Shown here: positions 1 through 10,355 of the stretch, in pieces
How positions within the stretch are numbered: position 1 is the stretch's first letter
Layout of the letters: every line of letters begins with the position of its first letter
Origin: an uncultured Lachnospiraceae bacterium
Lineage (GTDB): Bacteria > Bacillota > Clostridia > Lachnospirales > Lachnospiraceae
Assembly: GCA_947626435.1 (NCBI GenBank)
Contig: CANQSB010000004.1
Coordinates: forward strand, 1 to 64,000
Length of the DNA stretch: 64,000 bases
Direction of reading: 5' to 3'
Program-made: the position numbers and the translations under genes
The notes under the pieces: generated by a model
The model's database searches: none
Seen by the model: only the letters and a program-made list of their open reading frames with translations
Told to the model about the DNA's origin: nothing

Positions 1-76
1 GGAACTGGCAGACGCACAGGACTTAAAATCCTGCGGGACTAACCTCCCGTACCGGTTCGATTCCGGTCGCCGGCAT
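1..76 (+). tRNA. tRNA-Leu (anticodon TAA), 5' truncated by window edge
   Basis: Anticodon arm cagga-cttaaaa-tcctg, class II variable arm, T arm ccggttcgattccgg. Confidence 0.9.
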
Positions 77-100
77 TGAGACAAAAGAATATTTGCTGAT

Positions 101-174
101 GTGCGTTTAGCTCAGCTGGATAGAGCGTTTGGCTACGGACCAAAAGGTCGGGGGTTCGAATCCTCTAACGCACG
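101..174 (+). tRNA. tRNA-Arg (anticodon ACG)
   Basis: Acceptor gtgcgtt/aacgcac, D arm agctcagctggatagagc, anticodon loop ctACGga, T arm ggttcgaatcc. Confidence 0.95.
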
Positions 175-427
175 CTTATATACGAACATATTTTATGTGT
201 TCGTATTTTTTATTGTTAGGATAAAGTTCTGTTTTTATTGAAGATTTTTTTCGCTAATTCAAAATCATATTATTTCAACCATGAAGTTTTAGTTGTAGGA
301 ATGCAATAAAGCTTTATGCAAAGGGTAAAAACGGCGAATATAATTTATATTTTTATCAAATATTGTACAAACAAAATAACACGAAGAAAATAGATGTCAT
401 TATTCACAAAAAGATTATTAATATATT

Positions 428-474
428 GTTAATATTTCCAATTGAAAATAAATTTTCCAATTGATAATATTAAC
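428..474. promoter_or_regulatory. Nested inverted/direct repeat upstream of the maltose transporter operon
   Basis: GTTAATATT (428-436) / AATATTAAC (466-474) inverted repeat enclosing two direct TCCAATTGA copies (437-445, 456-464). Confidence 0.45.
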
Positions 475-666
475 TATGACAAATTTTTATAATATATAAT
501 ATAGTAGTTGCTGTATTTAATGTTTTAATTTTGGATATTGTTTTTTGGTATCGTTTCCAATAGACAAAAATCAATGAAATGGATTAATTTGTTTATTATT
601 ATTCTATGTAAATAGGATATTAATAATAGAAACACAAAATTTTTATTTATTAAGGAGAGGAAAAAA

Positions 667-2004
667 ATGAAAAAGCGAGTATTAGCATTAGTAATGTCAA
701 CAGCTATGATTGCTTCTGTACTTACAGCGTGTGGTGGCGGTTCAAGCGACGCACCTGCTACAGATTCAAACACAGGCACAACTGACGCAAACACGACGAC
801 AGAGGCGGAGGCTTCAACAGAGGCCGCTACAGAGGAAAAGCCGGATTTAGGCGGAGCGCCTGCAGCAGATGAGGTTGTTGTATGGGTTGCTGACAACGTA
901 ACTGATTTCACAAAGGAGAAGCTGGCAGAGTTCCAGGAGGCTAATCCTGATTATGCAGATTTCTCTGTAAGAGTTGAGTCTGTCGGTGAAGGTGACGCAG
1001 CAAACAATATGATAACGGACGTAGAGGGCGGCGCGGATATTTATGCGTTTGCACAGGATCAGCTTGCTCGTCTTGTTGCAGCAGGAGCTATTTCACCGAT
1101 TACAGGTGATTATGCTACATTTGTAAATGAGCAGAATGATGCTGGTGCGGCTGCCGCGGCGACAGTAGGCGGTATGGTATATGCATTCCCTATTACATCA
1201 GACAACGGATATTTCCTGTATTATGATAAGAGTGTTGTTTCAGATCCTACATCTTTGGACGCTATTATCGCTGACTGCGAAGCAGCAGGAAAGAACTTCT
1301 ATATGGAGATTAACTCAGGCTGGTATCAGCCCGCATTCTTCTTCGGCGCAGGCTGCACTTTGACATATGATGCTGATGATGCAGGTAACTTTACAGCTTG
1401 CGATATCGACTATGCATCAGAGAATGGACTTGCCGCATTAAAGGCGATTATCAACCTTAAGAAGTCTTCTTCATTCCAGAATGGTTCATCAGCAAATACA
1501 GCTACTAACTATGCTGCTATTGTTGACGGTACTTGGGATAAGGATACTATTAAGAGCGTATTTGGTGATAATTATGCCTGCGCTAAGCTTCCGACATTTA
1601 CAGCAGGTGATGCTCAGAAGCAGCTTGGCGGTTTCGGCGGATTTAAGCTCATGGGCGTTAAGCCTCAGACAGATGCTACAAAGCTTCAGGTATGCCTTGC
1701 AATGGCTCAGTTCCTTTCAAATGAGGAAACACAGCTTGCACGTTTCGATGCTGTAGGCTGGGGTCCTTCAAACGTAGCAGCTCAGCAGAGTGATGCTGTT
1801 AAGGCTGATGAGGCTCTTTCAGCGCTTGCAGAGCAGCTTGCATGCACAATCCCTCAGGGACAGTATCCCAACGAATACTGGGATCTTGCGAAATCACTTG
1901 GCGATTCAATAATTTCAGGTGACTATGACAATGCTACAGATGATGAGCTTATGGCAGTCCTTGAAGATTTCCAGGCTACTTGCAAATCATATGCAGGTCA
2001 ATAA
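667..2004 (+). CDS. Extracellular solute-binding lipoprotein, maltose/maltodextrin type
   Basis: Lipobox LTACGGG, MalE-type fold residues, followed by MalF/MalG-like permeases. Confidence 0.88.
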   Translation: MKKRVLALVMSTAMIASVLTACGGGSSDAPATDSNTGTTDANTTTEAEASTEAATEEKPDLGGAPAADEVVVWVADNVTDFTKEKLAEFQEANPDYADFSVRVESVGEGDAANNMITDVEGGADIYAFAQDQLARLVAAGAISPITGDYATFVNEQNDAGAAAAATVGGMVYAFPITSDNGYFLYYDKSVVSDPTSLDAIIADCEAAGKNFYMEINSGWYQPAFFFGAGCTLTYDADDAGNFTACDIDYASENGLAALKAIINLKKSSSFQNGSSANTATNYAAIVDGTWDKDTIKSVFGDNYACAKLPTFTAGDAQKQLGGFGGFKLMGVKPQTDATKLQVCLAMAQFLSNEETQLARFDAVGWGPSNVAAQQSDAVKADEALSALAEQLACTIPQGQYPNEYWDLAKSLGDSIISGDYDNATDDELMAVLEDFQATCKSYAGQ

Positions 2005-2037
2005 AAAGATAACAGACATAAAATGATTGCATAATTG

Positions 2038-2066
2038 AATACAGGGGGATAATTTCCCCCTGTATT
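2038..2066 (+). terminator. Stem-loop between binding protein and permease genes (11-bp perfect stem, weak T-tract)
   Basis: AATACAGGGGG-ataattt-CCCCCTGTATT. Confidence 0.6.
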
Positions 2067-2227
2067 TGAAATATTATTGAAGGGCTGTGATTGGTTTTAA
2101 GCCGATCAAAGCTATTGGGCATATGGTAGTGCTCTGACTATCGAGAAAATTATAAAAAATGGCAGTGTTTTTATAATCGGATATTATTATTGTAAGAATA
2201 TGAGAGGTCTGGAGGGATATTGCAAAT

Positions 2228-3643
2228 ATGGGAAAAGAAAAACAGCCTTCTGGCAAACTGGCTTCCGCAGGAAATGCGGTGGCGAATTTTTTTAAATGGC
2301 TGGGCGCGGACTTAGCCGATATTGGTTCTACTTTTGTGAACGGCGATTGGAAAACCAAGTTTTCCTTCATTATTATGGGTTTTGGCCCGCTGATGCGTAA
2401 GCAGTTCGTTCGCGGAGCTGCGTTTCTGCTGGTGGAGATTGCATTTTTCTACTATCTGATATCTTTTGGCTGGGGTTACTTAAAGGATATCAATACGCTT
2501 GGCACTCAGGGAAGGGGCTTTAATCCTGACGGAACGGTTTCCTATGGCGATAACAGCTTTATGATATTGTTGTATGGCTTATTGACTATTACATTAATTT
2601 TGATGTTTATATTTGTGTGGCGTATGAATGTGCGCCAGAATAGAAATGCGGAGCTTATGCTTAAAGAGGGCAAAAAGCTTCCTACGGTTAAGCAGGATCT
2701 TATGTCGCTGTTAGATGAACATTTTGACAAGACGCTGCTGGCGCTTCCTGTGCTTGGCGTATTTGTATTTGTAATGCTTCCCATTCTCTTTATGATATGT
2801 GTGGCATTTACAAACTATGATGCCAACCATCAGGCTCCCGCGCAGCTGTTTACGTGGGTAGGCTTTGAAAACTTCAAGAACCTGTTTTCATTTGGTTCGA
2901 CAGGCTTTGGCAGTACGTTCCTGACAGTTTTGGTTTGGACATTAATCTGGGCGTTTTTCGCGACATTCCTCAATTATTTCCTAGGAATGGCGGTAGCTAT
3001 TTTGATAAATAAAAAGGGGATTAAGTTTAAAAAGCTTTGGAGGACAATTTTGGTTATGACTATTGCCATACCTCAGTTCGTATCTCTGCTTTATGTCGGC
3101 AAGATGTTTGCGGCAGACGGTTTGGTAAACGGATATCTGATTAAATGGGGGATTGTCAGTCAGGCTATTCCGTTCTGGACTAATCCTACGCTTGCCAAGG
3201 TTATGATTATTGTTATAAATGTGTGGATTGGTATTCCTTATGTAATGCTTATCTGTACAGGTCTTTTGATGAATATACCTGCAGACCTTTATGAGAGCGC
3301 GCGTATTGACGGAGCTAATCCGTTCCAGATGTTTATGAAGATTACGCTTCCGTATATGCTGTTTGTGACAGGTCCTTATCTGCTTACTTCATTTACGGGC
3401 AACCTGAACAATTTCAACGTTATTTACCTGCTTTCACAGGGCGGGCCTCAGTCGATGAATCTGACGGGCAACGCTGGATATACGGATTTGCTTGTAACAT
3501 GGCTGTATAAGATGACTATTAACAGTACGGATTATAAGATGGCAGCCGTTATTGGTATTATGGTATTCGTGGTTACGGCGGTTATTTCACTTGTAGTGTA
3601 TAATATCCTGCCTTCAGTTAAGGATGAGGAGGGATTCCAATAA
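2228..3643 (+). CDS. Sugar ABC transporter permease, MalF-like
   Basis: EAA-loop YESARIDGANPFQMFMKITLPYM; position after binding protein. Confidence 0.9.
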   Translation: MGKEKQPSGKLASAGNAVANFFKWLGADLADIGSTFVNGDWKTKFSFIIMGFGPLMRKQFVRGAAFLLVEIAFFYYLISFGWGYLKDINTLGTQGRGFNPDGTVSYGDNSFMILLYGLLTITLILMFIFVWRMNVRQNRNAELMLKEGKKLPTVKQDLMSLLDEHFDKTLLALPVLGVFVFVMLPILFMICVAFTNYDANHQAPAQLFTWVGFENFKNLFSFGSTGFGSTFLTVLVWTLIWAFFATFLNYFLGMAVAILINKKGIKFKKLWRTILVMTIAIPQFVSLLYVGKMFAADGLVNGYLIKWGIVSQAIPFWTNPTLAKVMIIVINVWIGIPYVMLICTGLLMNIPADLYESARIDGANPFQMFMKITLPYMLFVTGPYLLTSFTGNLNNFNVIYLLSQGGPQSMNLTGNAGYTDLLVTWLYKMTINSTDYKMAAVIGIMVFVVTAVISLVVYNILPSVKDEEGFQ

Positions 3644-4494
3644 TGACAACAAAAAGAAGAATAAGCAACGGTATCGCTTATGCCGTATTAGTTTTGATAA
3701 GCATTATATGGTTGTTCCCATTTGTGTGTCTGGTGCTGCAGAGTTTTCGCTCATATAAGCTTGAGCATGGCGGAATGGTAGATTATCTTCTGCCAAAGAC
3801 TTTTTCACTTGACTCGTACACATATCTTTTTAGCGCGGATTGCCAGTTCTTTAGGTGGTACGGCAATACGCTTATTATCGCGGTATTTGTAGCGATATTC
3901 CAGACGATATTCGTGCTTTGCGTGTCTTATGCGCTTTCACGAATGAGATTTAAGGGCAGGGAAGCTTTGATGCGCTTATGGCTTATTTTGGGAATGTTCC
4001 CTGGCTTCCTTACAATGATTTGCTTGTATTTCCTGTTGAAGCAGTTTGGACTTACTCAGGAGGGCGCTGTTCCGGGCTTGATATTGATTGGATTTGCAAG
4101 CTCTGGTATGGGATATTATGTATGTAAGGGATATTTTGACACTATTCCCAAATCGCTTGACGAGGCGGCGCGCATTGATGGGGCGAATAGATTTCAGGTG
4201 TTTACGATTATGCTTATCCCTCTGTCGAAGCCGATTATCATTTATACCGCGCTTGTAGCATTTATGGCGCCTTGGTGTGATTATATTTTTGCATCATATG
4301 TAGCGTTCGGATATTCAGACAGCTACAATGTCGCAGTGGCTATGCAGCGTTGGGTATTTACGAATGACTATCAGGGATTTTTCACAAGGTTCTGCGCTGG
4401 CGGCGTATTGGTAGCGGTTCCTATTACAATCCTCTTTATGTGCTTGCAGAAGTATTATGTAGAAGGTGTAACAGGCGGTGCAGTAAAGGGTTAA
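3643..4494 (+). CDS. Sugar ABC transporter permease, MalG-like
   Basis: EAA-loop LDEAARIDGANRFQVFTIMLIPLSKP; overlaps preceding stop. Confidence 0.9.
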   Translation: MTTKRRISNGIAYAVLVLISIIWLFPFVCLVLQSFRSYKLEHGGMVDYLLPKTFSLDSYTYLFSADCQFFRWYGNTLIIAVFVAIFQTIFVLCVSYALSRMRFKGREALMRLWLILGMFPGFLTMICLYFLLKQFGLTQEGAVPGLILIGFASSGMGYYVCKGYFDTIPKSLDEAARIDGANRFQVFTIMLIPLSKPIIIYTALVAFMAPWCDYIFASYVAFGYSDSYNVAVAMQRWVFTNDYQGFFTRFCAGGVLVAVPITILFMCLQKYYVEGVTGGAVKG

Positions 4495-4503
4495 TCAAAA
4501 TAG

Positions 4504-4536
4504 AAAATCGGCGGTCGTTATGGCTGCCGATTTTTT
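4504..4536 (+). terminator. Intrinsic terminator after MalG-like permease
   Basis: AAAATCGGC...GCCGATTTTTT. Confidence 0.8.
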
Positions 4537-4658
4537 AAGTATATGAAAAATATTTTGTGGTGAAATAAAAAATAAGTAATTGTTCAGGTGGAAAAGGAAA
4601 TTAAGTTTGTAAATATAAGGCTGTGTATATTTGGTTTAGTTGCAGGAGTGAGGAAATT

Positions 4659-6455
4659 ATGAGTAAGGAATTTAGAATTTATATGCGGAAAATAACAGCA
4701 TTTGCTATAGCTGCGGCATTTGCCATTGGTGTGGCAGGCTGCGGAAACAAAAATGTGACACAAGTGTCAGAAAAAAGTACGGCTGAAAACCAGGAACAGG
4801 GTGAGTTGGCGCAAGGTAGTTCGGCAGACAGTGAGAGCGTAGTACAATCAGAAAGCGGTCAGACAGACGGTAATGGTGGCGAACAGGCGGAAAGTAATCA
4901 GTCGGGCAGCGAGGGAAAGTCAGAAAACGGTCAGGAGGAGATTGTATATGATTACGAGCAGGAGCTTAATATAATTGATGACAATTACAGAAATTACTAT
5001 GAGATTTTTGTTTATTCATACTATGATTCTGATGGAGACGGCATTGGCGATTTGAACGGAGTGACACAGAAGCTTGATTATATTGCCGATTTGGGCTTTA
5101 ACGGCATATGGCTTATGCCGATAATGCAGTCAACGACTTATCATAAATATGATGTGGTTGATTACAATACGATTGATAAAGAGTATGGCACGATGGAGGA
5201 TTTTAAGCGTCTTGTTGAGGAGGCGCATAAGCGCGGCATAAGAGTGGTTATCGACTTTGTTATTAACCATACATCATCTCAGCATCAGTGGTTTACACAG
5301 GCTTGCGAATACCTGCGCGGGCTTGGTAATGACGAGGAGCCCGATGTGGTAGAGTGCCCGTATGTGGAGTATTATCATTTTTCGAGGGATAAAGTGAATG
5401 GTGTTTATTATCCCGTAAGCGGGAGTGGCTGGTATTATGAGGGTTCATTCTGGTCGGAGATGCCTGACTTGAATTTGAGCTGCGGGGCGCTTAGGAAAGA
5501 GCTGGAGGCGACGGCGAAAAACTGGCTTGATATGGGCGTAGATGGTTTTAGAATGGACGCGGCTATGCATTTTGAGGAAAATGACACGGTATTTAATACT
5601 GAGGTGCTTAACTGGCTTTATGAATACTGCAGGAGTATAAATGAGGATTTTTATATGGTGTCCGAGGTGTGGGCGGGCAAGGCGACAATTGCTGATTATT
5701 ATGCGAGCGGTACGCCAAGCATGTTTAATTTTGACGCTGCGGATGCGGAGGGCAAGCTTATAAAGGCGGCGAGAGGCAATTATAAGGCGGCAAGCTTTGT
5801 GCAGGCTATGGCAGGTTATCAGGCAGATTTTTCGGCTGAAAACGCTGATTTTATAGATGCTCCGTTTATCACAAATCATGATATGGGGCGCGTCGCCAAT
5901 GCGCTTATGAAAGATGAGAAGGATTTAAAGATGGCGTGCGGTCTGCTTATGACTATGAACGGAAGTCCGTTTGTGTATTATGGCGAGGAGATTGGCATGT
6001 CAAGCTCAGGCAAGAAGGATGAGAATAAGCGCCTTGCTTTTGTATGGTCGGACACGGACAGCACGGGAATGACCGACGGTCCGAAAGACGCTGACAAGGG
6101 CATAGAATTTGCGTTTGAAGGAGCCGAGCAGCAGCTTGAAAATCCGTACTCCATTTTAAATTATTATAAAAGGGCGATAAGGCTCAGAAATGAAAATCCT
6201 GAGCTTGCGCGCGGAGAGATAAAAATAATCGAGGCACTGACGGCGGACAATCAGGCGGCAATAACAAAGACATACGAGGACAGTACAATAGGCATAGTGT
6301 ACAATACCTCTGATGAGGAGATAGGCGTTATGCTTGGCGGCACAGAGCTTGAAAATATGCAGATACGCGGCTATCTGACGCTTAATGGAGAAATAATTTC
6401 GCTATCGGATAAGACGCTCTCAATGCCCGCTCAGTCGATATGTATATTAAAGTAA
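4659..6455 (+). CDS. GH13 alpha-amylase family lipoprotein
   Basis: Lipobox GVAGCG; GH13 motifs VVIDFVINHTS, DGFRMDAAMH, SEVW, ITNHDMGR; ORF track start 4623, likelier ATG at 4659 after ggagtgagg. Confidence 0.9.
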   Translation: MSKEFRIYMRKITAFAIAAAFAIGVAGCGNKNVTQVSEKSTAENQEQGELAQGSSADSESVVQSESGQTDGNGGEQAESNQSGSEGKSENGQEEIVYDYEQELNIIDDNYRNYYEIFVYSYYDSDGDGIGDLNGVTQKLDYIADLGFNGIWLMPIMQSTTYHKYDVVDYNTIDKEYGTMEDFKRLVEEAHKRGIRVVIDFVINHTSSQHQWFTQACEYLRGLGNDEEPDVVECPYVEYYHFSRDKVNGVYYPVSGSGWYYEGSFWSEMPDLNLSCGALRKELEATAKNWLDMGVDGFRMDAAMHFEENDTVFNTEVLNWLYEYCRSINEDFYMVSEVWAGKATIADYYASGTPSMFNFDAADAEGKLIKAARGNYKAASFVQAMAGYQADFSAENADFIDAPFITNHDMGRVANALMKDEKDLKMACGLLMTMNGSPFVYYGEEIGMSSSGKKDENKRLAFVWSDTDSTGMTDGPKDADKGIEFAFEGAEQQLENPYSILNYYKRAIRLRNENPELARGEIKIIEALTADNQAAITKTYEDSTIGIVYNTSDEEIGVMLGGTELENMQIRGYLTLNGEIISLSDKTLSMPAQSICILK

Positions 6456-6539
6456 ATGAATAGCTACTACGAAACTATTTTCAGCATATATTAGTATATG
6501 GTATCATTAGTTTGGATTTTATTTTATAAGGTTTTCAAG

Positions 6540-6777
6540 TGTTTTTCTTAATTTAACAGTCAAACTTTCTTGGAGGTTTGAATTGGTAGGAGTGGGTCCT
6601 GTCCATGAGTAGGGATGTTTAACAAGGTCATGCTTAAACAGATTAGCAATACATTTTGCACCTTTCTTGTCAATTTTCTTTCCACAGATAGCATTAACGT
6701 ATTCGTGATGGGAAAGGACAATCGAACAATTGTTTCACAATGTTGTAGGCGGGATTCCAATATTTGCTAGTAGCGTA
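6540..6777 (-). pseudogene. IS110-family transposase remnant (internal part, frameshifted)
   Basis: Minus-strand conceptual translation gives TSKYWNPAYNI then, after a frameshift, CSIVLSHHEYVNAICGKKIDKKGAKCIANLFKHDLV, resembling the IS110 (YW.P.YN...H.....G.KTD.KDA..IADL..H.L) region. Confidence 0.7.
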
Positions 6778-6779
6778 CC

Positions 6780-8564
6780 TTGAGCGAAGAGAAAGGAATG
6801 GGTATAAAAATGATGATTAACAAACGCTTGATAGGCATTGTGCCTGAGAGCAGGCGCTATATTGCGGGCAATGTGGCGCTGCAGTGGTGTTCGCTGGTGG
6901 CGAATATAGCGCTTATGACGAGCATTGCCTGCTTTTTGCAGGGGATTTATGAGGGAACGGGTGGAAGGACGCAGACGGCGGCGACGGCTGTGATTGTGGC
7001 GGCAGCGGTAGTTGTGCGCTTTTTGTGCGCGGTTGGGGCAAGCAGGATGAGCTATCTTTCATCAAAGGCGGTAAAGCGCACGCTCAGGGAGAAGATTTAC
7101 CGCAAGCTGCTTTCTCTGGGAGCGTCGTATAATGAGCAGGTGAAAACCTCGGCAGTGGTGCAGGTGTCGGTGGAGGGCGTGGAGCAGCTTGAAACTTATT
7201 TTGGCGCGTATCTGCCGCAATTTTTTTATGCAATGCTCGCGCCGCTGACATTGTTTATCTATATGTGCTTTTGGAGCGTCTTGTCCGCGGTGGTGCTGCT
7301 GATATGTGTGCCGCTTATTCCTGTGTCCATAGCCGTAGTCCAGACTTGGGCTAAGAAGCTGCTTTCAAAGTATTGGGGACAGTATACGGCGCTTGGCGAC
7401 ACATTCCTTGAAAATCTGCAGGGTCTGACGACACTAAAAATATATCAGGCGGACGGGTTTAAAAACAGGCAGATGAATGAGGAGGCTGAAAAATTCAGAA
7501 AAATCACGATGAAGGTTTTGACAATGCAGCTAAATTCCATTACCATTATGGATTTGATTGCATATGGAGGCGCGGCTGCGGGCGTGATTATGGCTGCGGT
7601 GCAGTTTTCGGGCGGACAAGTATCGCTTGCGGGAGCGCTGCTTATTATTCTGCTTGCGGCGGACTTCTTTATTCCGATGCGGCAGCTTGGTTCTTATTTT
7701 CATATTGCCATGAATGGCATGGCGGCAAGCGACAAGATTTTTAATCTGCTTGATTTGCCTGAGGCGGACAGGAAGACGGCGGCTGTGCCGGATGACTGCA
7801 CTATTATCTGTTCAGGGCTTAAATTTTCATATGACGGTGGCAGGGAGATTTTGCATGGAGTTGATTTGCGGTTCCCGAGAGGTGGGTTTACCGCTGTGGT
7901 GGGTGAGAGCGGCTGCGGCAAATCCACGCTTGCCAATATTTTTATGGGAAAAAACAAGGGTTATGGCGGCTCGGTGACTGTCGGCGGCGTGGAGCTTAGT
8001 GATATATGCGAGGAAAGCCTGCTTGAGAGCTTTACATATATAAGCCATCAGAGCTATTTATTTAAAGGAACTGTGCGCGGCAACCTGCTTATGGGAAAGC
8101 CCACAGCGTCTGACGATGAACTGTGGAGTGTGCTTGAACGCGCGAAGCTGGCGGATTTTCTGCGCAGCGAAAACGGGCTTGATACGGCGATTGACGAAAA
8201 GGGCGCGAACCTTTCGGGAGGACAGTGCCAGAGGCTTGCGCTTGCAAGGGCGCTTCTTCATAACAGCCCCGTCTATATTTTTGACGAGGCGACTTCAAAT
8301 ATTGATGTGGAGAGCGAAAATGACATTATGGAGAAGATACATGCGCTTGCCCAAACCAAGACAGTCATACTTATCTCACACCGCCTCGCAAATGTGGCGG
8401 GAGCAGACTGTATATATGTGCTTGACGGCGGAAATGTGGCGGAAAGCGGCACGCATGAAGAGCTCCTAAAAAAGGACGGGCAGTATGCGGCGCTGTGGAA
8501 AGCGCAGCAGGAGCTTGAAAATTATATAGTTAACGCAAAAGCTGTTAAGGTTAAGGAGCGATAA
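6780..8564 (+). CDS. ABC exporter ATP-binding/permease, CydD-like
   Basis: TM domain, Walker A GESGCGKS, LSGGQ, Walker B VYIFDEATS; likely true start ATG near 6798-6813. Confidence 0.8.
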   Translation: MSEEKGMGIKMMINKRLIGIVPESRRYIAGNVALQWCSLVANIALMTSIACFLQGIYEGTGGRTQTAATAVIVAAAVVVRFLCAVGASRMSYLSSKAVKRTLREKIYRKLLSLGASYNEQVKTSAVVQVSVEGVEQLETYFGAYLPQFFYAMLAPLTLFIYMCFWSVLSAVVLLICVPLIPVSIAVVQTWAKKLLSKYWGQYTALGDTFLENLQGLTTLKIYQADGFKNRQMNEEAEKFRKITMKVLTMQLNSITIMDLIAYGGAAAGVIMAAVQFSGGQVSLAGALLIILLAADFFIPMRQLGSYFHIAMNGMAASDKIFNLLDLPEADRKTAAVPDDCTIICSGLKFSYDGGREILHGVDLRFPRGGFTAVVGESGCGKSTLANIFMGKNKGYGGSVTVGGVELSDICEESLLESFTYISHQSYLFKGTVRGNLLMGKPTASDDELWSVLERAKLADFLRSENGLDTAIDEKGANLSGGQCQRLALARALLHNSPVYIFDEATSNIDVESENDIMEKIHALAQTKTVILISHRLANVAGADCIYVLDGGNVAESGTHEELLKKDGQYAALWKAQQELENYIVNAKAVKVKER

Positions 8565-8643
8565 GGCAGCAGAAAAACAGGCTGCCAAAGGTAAATGCTG
8601 AATCGTTTGGAGAACCGCGAAAGCGGTGGAATGGAGATTGAAA

Positions 8644-10302
8644 ATGAAAAAACGAAACGGATTTGTGGTGATGGCAAGGCTTATCGTGCTTGTAAAGCCT
8701 TTAGTCGGATTTATGGCGCTTGCAATATGCATGGGGCTGATTGGCAATCTGTGCGCCTCTTTTATCACTATTTTCGGCGGTTATGCCATTCTTGCGGCGC
8801 TTGATTTTGACATACCGTTTAGCTTGAAATTTATATTTGCCGCGGTATGTATATTTGCGCTAGTGCGCGGCGTGCTTCGGTATGCGGAGCAGGCGTGCAA
8901 TCATTTTATTGCTTTTAAGCTGCTTGCGATTATCCGCGACAAGGTTTTTGTGGCGCTCAGGAAGCTGTGTCCTGCCAAGCTTGAGGGAAGGGACAAGGGT
9001 AATCTGATTTCGATTATTACTTCGGATATTGAGCTCTTGGAGGTATTTTATGCGCACACGATTTCGCCTGTGGCGATTGCGTTTCTCTATACTGTCATAC
9101 TTTGCGCCTTTATCGGGAGCTTTCATTGGACGCTTGGCGCGCTTGCCCTTTGCGCATATATCACTGTGGGTATAATTATTCCGCTCGCTGTGTCAAAGGC
9201 AAGCGGCGATATTGGGATGAGTTTCCGCTCCAAGTCAGGAGATTTGAGCAGCTTTGTGCTTGACGGCCTGCGCGGGCTTTCGGAAACGCTGCAGTACGGA
9301 CAGGGGGAAAGGCGCGTCGAGGAGATGAATGTCCGTACCGACGAGCTTTCGTATTATGAAGAAAGAATGAAAAGGACGGCAGGGCGCAATCAGGCTGTCA
9401 CGAATACAGTTATTTTGCTGTTTGACTTGGCAATGCTCTTTGCTTCGGCGGCGCTGTATCGAAAAGGCGTTGTTGGGTTTGACGGGGTATTAATCCCTAC
9501 AATTGCGCTGTTTTCGTCGTTTGCACCAAGCCTTGCACTGGCAGCGCTTGGAAGTACGCTGCAGAATACATTTGCTGCGGGCAATCGTGTCTTGGATATT
9601 CTTGACGAAACGCCCGTTGTGGAGAAAATCACTGGCGAAAAGGATATTTCTTTTGCGGGCGCGTCGGTGGAAGATGTGTCGTTTGCATATGGCGGGGAAA
9701 AGGTTTTGTCCGATGTTTCCATTAATATTCCTTATGGGAAAGTGGTCGGAATCACAGGCAGAAGCGGCAGCGGCAAATCTACGCTGTTAAAGCTTTTGAT
9801 GAGGTTTTGGAATGTGCAGAAGGGGAATGTCAGGCTTTCGGAGGTCGATGTTTCAAAAATCAATACGGCAAACCTGCGCGATATGGAAAGCTTCGTGACG
9901 CAGGAAACGCATCTTTTCAATGACAGCATAAAGAATAACCTGCTTATCGCCAAGCTTGACGCGGATGACAGTGAGCTTGAGGCGGCATGCAAAAAGGCTT
10001 CAGTGCATGATTTTATTATGACGCTTCCACAAAAATATGACACGAGTGTCGGTGAATTGGGCGATATGCTCTCGGGCGGTGAAAGGCAGCGTCTTGGGCT
10101 TGCGAGGGCATTTCTACATGACGCGCCGCTTATGCTGCTTGACGAGCCGACAAGCAATCTGGACAGCCTTAACGAGGCGGTGATTTTGAAGGCGCTCAAT
10201 GAGGAGCGTGAAAATAAGACGGTCGTGCTTGTGTCCCACAGAAAATCGACAATGTGCATAGCGGATATGTTTTATTCGGTGGAGAGCGGCAGGGTGAGCT
10301 GA
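8644..10302 (+). CDS. ABC exporter ATP-binding/permease, CydC-like
   Basis: Walker A GRSGSGKS, LSGGE, LMLLDEPTS; partner of upstream gene; ORF track start 8626. Confidence 0.8.
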   Translation: MKKRNGFVVMARLIVLVKPLVGFMALAICMGLIGNLCASFITIFGGYAILAALDFDIPFSLKFIFAAVCIFALVRGVLRYAEQACNHFIAFKLLAIIRDKVFVALRKLCPAKLEGRDKGNLISIITSDIELLEVFYAHTISPVAIAFLYTVILCAFIGSFHWTLGALALCAYITVGIIIPLAVSKASGDIGMSFRSKSGDLSSFVLDGLRGLSETLQYGQGERRVEEMNVRTDELSYYEERMKRTAGRNQAVTNTVILLFDLAMLFASAALYRKGVVGFDGVLIPTIALFSSFAPSLALAALGSTLQNTFAAGNRVLDILDETPVVEKITGEKDISFAGASVEDVSFAYGGEKVLSDVSINIPYGKVVGITGRSGSGKSTLLKLLMRFWNVQKGNVRLSEVDVSKINTANLRDMESFVTQETHLFNDSIKNNLLIAKLDADDSELEAACKKASVHDFIMTLPQKYDTSVGELGDMLSGGERQRLGLARAFLHDAPLMLLDEPTSNLDSLNEAVILKALNEERENKTVVLVSHRKSTMCIADMFYSVESGRVS

Positions 10303-10355
10303 TTAATGCTTGAGGAGAGGTAGTTAAAGTTTTTGGCAAATAGCGGCATTTTAAT

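Noticed and set aside
6560-6760. 66-aa minus-strand ORF as a real small gene
   Set aside because: Overlaps the frameshifted IS110 remnant in a different frame; better explained as transposase decay.
9732-10259. 175-aa Ser/Leu-rich minus-strand ORF
   Set aside because: Antisense to the CydC-like ATPase domain.
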